Source: Alteromonas sp. V450 (GTDB lineage: Bacteria; Pseudomonadota; Gammaproteobacteria; Enterobacterales; Alteromonadaceae). From it: a stretch of 64,000 nucleotides of DNA. Where the stretch lies: contig NZ_MODU01000004.1 of the NCBI RefSeq assembly GCF_001885075.1, positions 3,534,001 to 3,598,000 on the forward strand, written 5' to 3'. Positions within the stretch are counted from its first letter, which is position 1. Every line of letters starts with the position of its first letter. Shown here piece by piece: positions 57,996 through 64,000 of the stretch. The position numbers were made by a program, and so were the translations under genes. Below the pieces are notes generated by a model. It made no database searches. It was not told the DNA's origin and saw only the letters and a program-made list of their open reading frames with translations.

Positions 57996-59531
57996 ATGAG
58001 TCACAGCAATGAATCTGAAAAAATAGTCGACGTTTTAGTTGTAGGCGGTGGCGTTAATGGCGTTGGAGTAGCGTTAGATGCAGCAGGACGTGGACTTTCG
58101 GTAGCATTGTGCGAAAAAGGAGATCTAGCCGGTGCTACGTCGTCATCTAGCAGCAAGCTTATTCATGGTGGGCTTCGTTACCTAGAACATTATGAATTTC
58201 GTCTTGTGAAAGAAGCACTGGCTGAGCGGGAAGTTTTGCTACGCAAAGCGCCGCACATCATGTGGCCTTTACGCTTTAGATTGCCACACCAAAAACATCT
58301 TCGACCGGCATGGATGATCCGTATAGGCTTATTTCTTTACGACTCGCTCGCAAAACGGAACATGCTTCCTCGTTCAAGAAAGCTCTCTACAGGTATTGAT
58401 AGCCCCCTTGTAGATAATATAACAACGTGTTTTGAGTACTCTGATGGTTGGGTAGATGACGCACGTCTTGTTGTGCTTAATGCGCTTGCTGCACAAGAGC
58501 AAGGTGCTGAAATTTACACCAGAACAGAATGCATAAGTGCCGAAAAAGAGGAGCAATACTGGAAAGTAACATTACGCACGCATAAAGGGAAAACGTTTAC
58601 AATAAGAGCGAGATCTATTGTCAATGCAGCTGGGCCTTGGGCAGTTTCTTTTCTTGATCGGCTAGTAAATGTGGAGAATCCGAATGCGATGCGAATGGTA
58701 AAAGGAAGCCACTTTATTGTGCCTAAACTGTACACCTCAGACGAAGCGTACATATTGCAAAATAAAGATGGTCGCATTGTTTTCGTTATTCCTTACGAGG
58801 GCGACTTTTCGCTTGTAGGCACAACCGACGAAGATTTTAAAGGTAATCCGATTGACGCTGCAATATCGAACGAAGAGACAGAGTATCTCATTGATGTGGT
58901 GAATCGGTATTTCAAATCAAAAATCACAAAAAGTGATATTGTACATAGCTATAGTGGTGTGCGACCGCTTTTAGAAGAGAAAAACGCGTCAGCGCAGGAA
59001 CTGACTAGAGACTATAAAGTTGAACTGAATGGGGCCTCCGGTGAGCCTGCGCTATTGAATATATTCGGTGGAAAAATTACGACATATAGAAAGTTGGCTG
59101 AACATGCGGTTGATAAATTAGTGGCGTGTTTTCCAAAAGCAAGAAAAGCATGGACAAGAGAAGTACCTTTGCCTGGCGGAGCTTTTGAAAGCCAAGCACA
59201 GTTAGTCGATAAACTAATAAGTGACTTTCCATGGCTGAGCGAACAGGTTTGTCAACGATATGCGAGGCAATATGGTCTACTTTGCTACAAATTCCTGAAG
59301 AATGATTCAACACTGGCTTCAATGGGGAAAGACTTTGGAGCAAACTTATATAAAGCCGAAATCGATTATCTCATTGACTATGAATGGGCAATGACGGCAG
59401 AAGATATTCTTTGGCGTCGAACAAAGCATGGCTTACGCTTGACTGAGAGCCAGCAGGCAGTGCTGGGTGATTATGTACAGCAGCGATTAGCCGATGCAGA
59501 AGGTGAGCAAAACCTTCTCGCTTCGGCCTAG
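57996..59531 (+). CDS. glpD: Glycerol-3-phosphate dehydrogenase (aerobic)
   Basis: GlpD oxidises glycerol 3-phosphate to dihydroxyacetone phosphate and feeds electrons to quinone at the inner membrane. The 511-residue FAD protein shows the VVGGGVNGVGVALDAAGRG dinucleotide fold, the SSSSKLIHGGLRYLE motif, the GTTDEDFKGN segment and YSGVRPLL. Full length and intact. Confidence 0.96.
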   Translation: MSHSNESEKIVDVLVVGGGVNGVGVALDAAGRGLSVALCEKGDLAGATSSSSSKLIHGGLRYLEHYEFRLVKEALAEREVLLRKAPHIMWPLRFRLPHQKHLRPAWMIRIGLFLYDSLAKRNMLPRSRKLSTGIDSPLVDNITTCFEYSDGWVDDARLVVLNALAAQEQGAEIYTRTECISAEKEEQYWKVTLRTHKGKTFTIRARSIVNAAGPWAVSFLDRLVNVENPNAMRMVKGSHFIVPKLYTSDEAYILQNKDGRIVFVIPYEGDFSLVGTTDEDFKGNPIDAAISNEETEYLIDVVNRYFKSKITKSDIVHSYSGVRPLLEEKNASAQELTRDYKVELNGASGEPALLNIFGGKITTYRKLAEHAVDKLVACFPKARKAWTREVPLPGGAFESQAQLVDKLISDFPWLSEQVCQRYARQYGLLCYKFLKNDSTLASMGKDFGANLYKAEIDYLIDYEWAMTAEDILWRRTKHGLRLTESQQAVLGDYVQQRLADAEGEQNLLASA

Positions 59532-59796
59532 CGTTACAGGGCGTAAAAGGTAGTAATACTATGCCTTTTACGCCTTAAAACTTCCCTTCGAGTTCGATTT
59601 CAAGGCGTGTAGAGCGATTTTACGGTTTGAACGCCTTCATTTAAGCTAAAACTCGCCCACCAAACATCATCAAGCGCTGAGAACGCTAAATTTTTATATC
59701 ATTCCCTTCATATATTTGCATAAATGGCGATAACCTAATATTGGACATCCATAGTTTTACGCACTTTACTCGGAATTTAGATGGGTGACAGATGAT

Positions 59797-60303
59797 ATGA
59801 AAAAAACAAGTAAACCAACATCTTCAATGTCAAATGTGTTCAAGGCACTTACCGCTTTAACTTTTGCGGTTGCGCTTGTATTCGCAATGACTCGGTTACA
59901 TACCGCAGAGCCCAACACGGCAACTGATGCATTTAAACGTTTAGCAACATTGTTCGAAAGGCATGTAACGTCTTCACATTGGCAATGGCGGGTAAGCAAT
60001 GCCACGCCAATGATCATGTTGGTCCACTACAACGACGAAGGAACTGAAACAGCAAGAACGCCCGTTTCAATAAATAAAAACGGATGGCCAACGGGAGAAA
60101 AGTCAGACCGTGGCTGTGAGAAAATCTGGTCTTCTCTTGTCGCTGCACCGTTGAATGTTGAGGAATTTAAAATCTACGCGAGATTTTATACAGAAGAACA
60201 AAAGGGTGCCAATATTCACTGGTGCCGCTTCAGTTTGCGCAGCGGGGCGTATTTCGATTACTTCCCGAATACCGGTTCGGTATCGGAGTTAAAACTTAAT
60301 TAA
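59797..60303 (+). CDS. Membrane-anchored protein of unknown function, possibly MshF-like
   Basis: This roughly 168-residue protein has one N-terminal helix (about FKALTALTFAVALVFAM) and a soluble domain facing the periplasm. It contains SINKNGWPTGE and two cysteines (DRGCEKIW and HWCRFSL) that could form a disulfide. Its position before the MSHA cluster and this layout recall MshF or a pilin-like accessory protein, but I cannot confirm it. GTG 59785 is an alternative start. Confidence 0.6.
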   Translation: MKKTSKPTSSMSNVFKALTALTFAVALVFAMTRLHTAEPNTATDAFKRLATLFERHVTSSHWQWRVSNATPMIMLVHYNDEGTETARTPVSINKNGWPTGEKSDRGCEKIWSSLVAAPLNVEEFKIYARFYTEEQKGANIHWCRFSLRSGAYFDYFPNTGSVSELKLN

Positions 60304-60441
60304 CATTAATAAAATTTTATGCATCTATTTGTTCTATTTAAATAATTAGTCTATTTTTTCATGAGCGTCATGTATCTGTTTGACACTTTCAGGTATTGTC
60401 TTTTATAAGATTGTACTGCGATTAATTAACGAAGTAGACAT

Positions 60442-61356
60442 ATGCCATTGAGCTTATTTGCATCCCGGAGAACTACCCCGTTGTTGACTGTCGGGATATC
60501 TGTAAGCAGTTCTGAACTACACATAGTGGCGCTTGAGAAGAGCGATGGCGATACTTTGCTGAATGCGTTTTCTAGTGAACCGCGAAACGACAGAATACCG
60601 CTTGCAGAGCAGATTATTCAAAGTCTTGAACCTTTTTCTCGAACGAAAGCTCAAGTATCCATTGTTTTACCCCATGACATGTATCATATGGTGCAGGTAG
60701 ATAAACCCGAACTACCTGAAGAAGATATAGCAACAGCATTGCCATGGACGCTCGGCGATCTCGTACCTTACGATTCAGGCAATATGATTGCCGACTATAT
60801 AGATAACCCAGTAAAGAGCCGTGCTGGAAAATCGAAAATAGACGTTTTTGCGGCTGAAAAGGCGCCACTTTTTGCTATAACTAAACCCATAAGCCGCAGC
60901 AAACAAACAACGCTTACTCATATACATACCAAAGAGGTGATGGCGGTGACGTTTGCGCCAAAAGATGACTATGCGCGCCTGCTTATAATTCAAGAGCCGG
61001 GATGTGACCCTTTTTTAGCCATCGTTCGCTCTGGGGCCCTATGGCTAGCAAGAAGATTAAGAGGCTTGGTACAAAAGAGCTCAACATCAACTGATGTGTC
61101 TCAACTCAGTGACACCTTAGGCCTTGAAATACAAAGATCAATGGATTTTTATGAGTCACAACTAAAACAGCCGCCATTAAAAGAAATTTTATTCACGACA
61201 CAATTTGACTGCGAGCCAGTGATAGAGCGGTTGAAACCTTTTCAACCAGCGGCGATGAAAGCATTTCAACCAATGCTGCCTTTTGCAGAAGTAGTGAGCT
61301 CAAATAGTTATTTTGCGCTCGCAAGTGCGATTTCCGCCATGGATGACGCTAAATGA
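60442..61356 (+). CDS. mshI: MSHA biogenesis protein MshI (PilM-like)
   Basis: This 304-residue cytoplasmic protein looks like the PilM/MshI actin-like family of type IV pilus systems. It starts LLTVGISVSSSELHIVALEK, contains the AQVSIVLPHDMYHMVQVDKPELPEEDI segment seen in PilM-like proteins, and ends with repeated sequence before a stop overlapping the next gene by 4 bases (ATGA). It should organise the inner-membrane assembly complex with the PilN- and PilO-like proteins. Confidence 0.85.
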   Translation: MPLSLFASRRTTPLLTVGISVSSSELHIVALEKSDGDTLLNAFSSEPRNDRIPLAEQIIQSLEPFSRTKAQVSIVLPHDMYHMVQVDKPELPEEDIATALPWTLGDLVPYDSGNMIADYIDNPVKSRAGKSKIDVFAAEKAPLFAITKPISRSKQTTLTHIHTKEVMAVTFAPKDDYARLLIIQEPGCDPFLAIVRSGALWLARRLRGLVQKSSTSTDVSQLSDTLGLEIQRSMDFYESQLKQPPLKEILFTTQFDCEPVIERLKPFQPAAMKAFQPMLPFAEVVSSNSYFALASAISAMDDAK

Positions 61357-61961
61357 AAACCACCGTTAACCTTTTTCATGAATCACTCAAGCCTCAGAAA
61401 GAGAAACTTCCACTATCAATGGTGCTGCTGATAAACGGGAGTGTTTTCGTGGTCATGCTGTTTGCCGTGCTGATGCTTCAATTTTTTGAAAAAAATAAAG
61501 CGTCTGAAAGCGCGCAGCAAAGAGCCAGTGTTGAATCTGTAAAAAATGATATTGCGTTGTTGAGTAAAGCATTAGATGAAAAGCGCGATATCAAACAATT
61601 ACAGACAGAGCTCGAGTCAGTAAACACCAAGATAAAGAATAGAAAAGATTTAGTCGCTTATCTTGAGGAAGGAGAGCTGTCATTTGACGCGACCGAGTTT
61701 GGCATGGTCATGGACGATTTAGCTCGCTATCACGACGTAAACTTGTGGTTAACGCAGATAACCATCGACACCCAGAGCGTTAGGCTACAAGGCGAGACGC
61801 TTGAACCGGCCTCAATTCCGATGTGGCTTAAAGGGTTACAGCAATCGCCGTTTTTTAAGGGGAAAAGTTTTTCAACCGTCACATTTGAAGAAATTGATGA
61901 GCGTGAAGATGTAAAAGCATTTGTTATATCCAGCAATTTCGAGGGAAAGAGAGATGAATAG
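61353..61961 (+). CDS. MSHA PilN-like protein
   Basis: This 202-residue bitopic inner-membrane protein has a short cytoplasmic start containing VNLFHESLKP, the PilN-like sequence that docks PilM, then a single helix (about residues 22-45), a coiled coil and a periplasmic ferredoxin-like domain. It overlaps mshI by 4 bases and mshJ by 8 bases. Confidence 0.82.
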   Translation: MKTTVNLFHESLKPQKEKLPLSMVLLINGSVFVVMLFAVLMLQFFEKNKASESAQQRASVESVKNDIALLSKALDEKRDIKQLQTELESVNTKIKNRKDLVAYLEEGELSFDATEFGMVMDDLARYHDVNLWLTQITIDTQSVRLQGETLEPASIPMWLKGLQQSPFFKGKSFSTVTFEEIDEREDVKAFVISSNFEGKRDE

Positions 61962-62601
61962 ATATCAATTGCTTTCCGATAAGTTTACGGCGTTACAAAG
62001 CAGAGAAAAGCACTTAATAATGTGGGGAAGTTTTGGGCTTATTGTTTATTTGTTCTACTGGTTTGGTATTTCGCCTGCTTTAGAAAAAATAGCCGTGTCA
62101 GAGAAAACGCTTGCGAGGCTTGAAAATGAATTACAGTCAGTTGCTATACAGCAGCAAGCGTTACAGGAGGCGCTTCGCCAGGACTATTCAGCGCGAAAAC
62201 AAGCAGAGCTTGATGTTGCGCGAAAAGAATTATTGGCAATCGATCAACAACTTTCACTAGTGCAAGACAGTTTTGTTGCAGCTGACAAAATGCCTGAGCT
62301 TCTTGTGACGCTTCTAGGTCAAGAAAATGATATCAAAATCGTCAATTTCTATGTCGAGCCATCTGAAACCATTTCATTCGGTGATGAGGATGAAAAAAGG
62401 GCCACTGTTTATCGACATAATATGCGGGTAATACTTCAAGGAAGTTTCTTTGACTTGCGCGCTTACCTTGCACGTTTGCAGTCATCGCCAGAAAAAGTAG
62501 GGGTAACGCGGTTTGATTATACCGTTGAAGCATATCCACAGTCGCAACTTACACTTGAATTGGCCACGGTGAGTAATAATCAAACTTTCATCGCGCTTTA
62601 G
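61954..62601 (+). CDS. mshJ: MSHA biogenesis protein MshJ (PilO-like)
   Basis: This 215-residue bitopic protein has one N-terminal helix (about residues 24-42), a long coiled coil and a periplasmic domain with the DLRAYLARLQSSPEKVGVTRFDYTVE segment of PilO/MshJ proteins. The ATG at 61954 follows GAGGGAAAGAG. An upstream in-frame ATG at 61921 lies within the previous gene. Confidence 0.85.
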   Translation: MNRYQLLSDKFTALQSREKHLIMWGSFGLIVYLFYWFGISPALEKIAVSEKTLARLENELQSVAIQQQALQEALRQDYSARKQAELDVARKELLAIDQQLSLVQDSFVAADKMPELLVTLLGQENDIKIVNFYVEPSETISFGDEDEKRATVYRHNMRVILQGSFFDLRAYLARLQSSPEKVGVTRFDYTVEAYPQSQLTLELATVSNNQTFIAL

Positions 62602-62610
62602 GATTAAATC

Positions 62611-62931
62611 ATGAGGCTTATTTTTATAACAGTTTTTGTGTTACTCACATGCTTTGCTCGAACAAGCGTTGCCACAATGGACCCGACTAAGCCGGCGGTA
62701 AATGCTTACACAAGCCAAAAGTCACAGCAAGAGGAGCGTGAAGTATTAGCGTTACAATCGGTGTTTAAACGCTCAAATGGTTACAGTGCGATTATATCAG
62801 GAAAATCTTATCGCGAAGGTGAAGTTATTGGTGACTTCACGCTAGTAAAAATTAATCCCAAAGATGTTGTTCTCTCCGATGGTCGACAGCAAAAGATACT
62901 AAGAATGTATGCATATGAAATTAAAAAATAG
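62611..62931 (+). CDS. mshK: MSHA biogenesis protein MshK (PilP-like)
   Basis: This 106-residue secreted protein has a signal peptide ending near SVA, then MDPTKPAVN and a small beta domain with GKSYREGEVIGDFTLVKINPKDVVLSDGR, the fold expected of MshK/PilP-like proteins that contact the secretin. It lies 9 bases after mshJ and overlaps mshL by 17 bases. Confidence 0.82.
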   Translation: MRLIFITVFVLLTCFARTSVATMDPTKPAVNAYTSQKSQQEEREVLALQSVFKRSNGYSAIISGKSYREGEVIGDFTLVKINPKDVVLSDGRQQKILRMYAYEIKK

Positions 62932-64000
62932 ACTAGTTACATCAGGGTTTATCGTTACACTGGCTTTTGTAAGCACGGGATGCCAAACCTATGGCGTTGG
63001 TAAAGAAGTGCAGCCCCATATTCGCGATGAGTTACAACAACAGCCGCATTCGCCAAAGCCGAAACCGGCAATGCCACCGCAGCTGGAGCAAGAGCTGCTT
63101 GCCGAAGTAGGCCGATATGCGCCGCTTGCAGACGTTGAGACAACAAAAAATTTTGATATAGCCGCCAGTGATGTTGATGTTCGCCCTTTCTTCGATGCAC
63201 TCGTAGACGAGACGCCATATAGCGTTGCCGTTCATCCAGCTGTATCCGGGAAGATTAGCCTTACGCTGAAGCAAGTGGCGCTAGAGGATGTGCTGAAAAT
63301 TATATCTAGAATGTACCCTTTGGATGTATTTCTTGAGGGTAGCGTTATTCAGGTTATGCCGGCCCAGTTAAAAACCGAATCAATACCCGTCAACTTTTTA
63401 ATGATAAAACGCTTTGGTGTGTCTAACGTTAGCGTGATAGCGGGCGGCGTAAGCGAGCAAGACCAGAATGGCAATGCGAACAACGGTGGCTTTAACGGCA
63501 ACAACAATATTGGTGGTAACGGCGTTGGTGTACAAAACGGTATAGGTGGCCAAAATGGCTTCGGCGGCAACAATATACAACAGCTAAACGGCTCGAACAT
63601 ACAAACCACCAGTGAAAATGATTTTTGGAAAGACTTGAAAGAAGCGCTCAAAGTACTCGTTTCGCCAGCAGAAGGTCGACATGTTGTGGTGTCACCTCAG
63701 GCAGGCTTGGTCACTATTCGTGCTCTTCCCAGTGAGATAGCGGTGGTGAAAGACTTTCTAAACCAGAGTCAAGAAAGTCTTCAGCGCCAGGTAGTGCTTG
63801 AAGCGCGTATTATTGAAGTGACGCTCAACGATAGTTACCAGCAAGGGGTTCGCTGGGACCGAATTGCGAGTGGCCTAACGGGGAGTATGAATTTTGGATT
63901 CAGCGGCGGCAGTTTGGCGTCTAATTTTGCGGCCAACACCGCAGCAGGCATCGACCCAGCAATTAACGCTGTAAATGGAATTGGCAATAGCATAGCAACC
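62915..64000 (+). CDS. mshL: MSHA secretin MshL (partial, cut by window end)
   Basis: This open frame starts at ATG 62915 and stays open to the window end, so the 3' part is missing. It begins with a signal peptide and lipobox STGC, then a secretin N-terminal domain (DIAASDVDVRPFFDALVDETPYS), a Gly/Asn-rich linker (about residues 193-225), an SPAEGRHVVVSPQAGLVTIRA segment and the start of the secretin core EARIIEVTLNDSYQQGVRWD. MshL is the outer-membrane pore of the MSHA pilus. No frameshift is seen in the visible part. Confidence 0.9.
   Translation, partial: MKLKNRLVTSGFIVTLAFVSTGCQTYGVGKEVQPHIRDELQQQPHSPKPKPAMPPQLEQELLAEVGRYAPLADVETTKNFDIAASDVDVRPFFDALVDETPYSVAVHPAVSGKISLTLKQVALEDVLKIISRMYPLDVFLEGSVIQVMPAQLKTESIPVNFLMIKRFGVSNVSVIAGGVSEQDQNGNANNGGFNGNNNIGGNGVGVQNGIGGQNGFGGNNIQQLNGSNIQTTSENDFWKDLKEALKVLVSPAEGRHVVVSPQAGLVTIRALPSEIAVVKDFLNQSQESLQRQVVLEARIIEVTLNDSYQQGVRWDRIASGLTGSMNFGFSGGSLASNFAANTAAGIDPAINAVNGIGNSIAT

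Noticed and set aside
63470..63600. Gly/Asn-rich repetitive stretch that could look like a tandem repeat array
   Set aside because: It is in frame within mshL as a low-complexity linker, with no regular repeat unit.

Overview
The window looks like chromosome of a marine gammaproteobacterium of the Alteromonadales, most like Alteromonas. The evidence is by-eye protein resemblance, moderate GC, TonB-dependent carbohydrate uptake, an MSHA pilus locus, and gene-order blocks typical of the group (lptM-lysA-dapF-DUF484-xerC-yigB, uvrA-MFS...ssb, mpl-ubiX). I see no rRNA, tRNA, CRISPR, transposase or prophage gene. Most of the window is ordinary core genome. The accessory parts are the galactose/alpha-galactoside region and the stretch between the MFS gene and ssb.

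Layout. 1-9.9 kb holds a glutathione S-transferase, recQ, a thioesterase, mgtE, a rarD-type transporter, a diguanylate cyclase with two receiver domains, and uvrD with an upstream LexA-type box. 10-17.4 kb holds cysE, placed against the conserved block yigB-xerC-DUF484-dapF-lysA-lptM, then an MJ1255-type glycosyltransferase with a PAP2 phosphatase. 17.7-25.9 kb holds rraA, a mpl-ubiX-S1/P1 nuclease operon, fbp, ppa, a DUF3299 protein, a DapA-like lyase, a 2OG-Fe(II) oxygenase and a YbgC-like thioesterase. 26-32.6 kb holds a YegD-like Hsp70, a small unknown protein, uvrA and an MFS transporter.

32.6-40.2 kb separates the MFS gene from ssb, which are often near neighbours in related genomes. 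It carries small secreted or lipoprotein genes, a lipoprotein hydrolase, an oriC-like GATC/DnaA-box cluster, and galR-galM-galT-galK. After ssb (40.5 kb) come a membrane protein, an EEP-family phosphodiesterase, an alpha/beta hydrolase and a TPR protein. 45.7-54.9 kb is an alpha-galactoside utilisation locus on the minus strand: TonB-dependent receptor, flavin-dependent halogenase-like protein, SapC-like protein, SLC5 symporter and GH36 alpha-galactosidase. LacI-type palindromes built on GTAAACGTTTAC lie before galT, before the alpha-galactosidase and before the receptor, so GalR probably controls both clusters. The inferred route is outer-membrane receptor, inner-membrane symporter, cytoplasmic alpha-galactosidase, then GalM/GalK/GalT. 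No galE is present here.

55.1-59.5 kb is a glycerol-3-phosphate regulon (glpK divergent from glpR, then glpD) with GlpR-type operators; no glpF is present. 59.8-64 kb opens an MSHA type IV pilus cluster (mshI, a PilN-like gene, mshJ, mshK, and mshL cut by the window end).

The observations most worth a second look are the receptor/halogenase/SapC operon under a sugar repressor, the oriC-like cluster beside galR, and a cysE whose last codons come from a repeat-like inverted-repeat segment, so that it lacks the usual C-terminal isoleucine.
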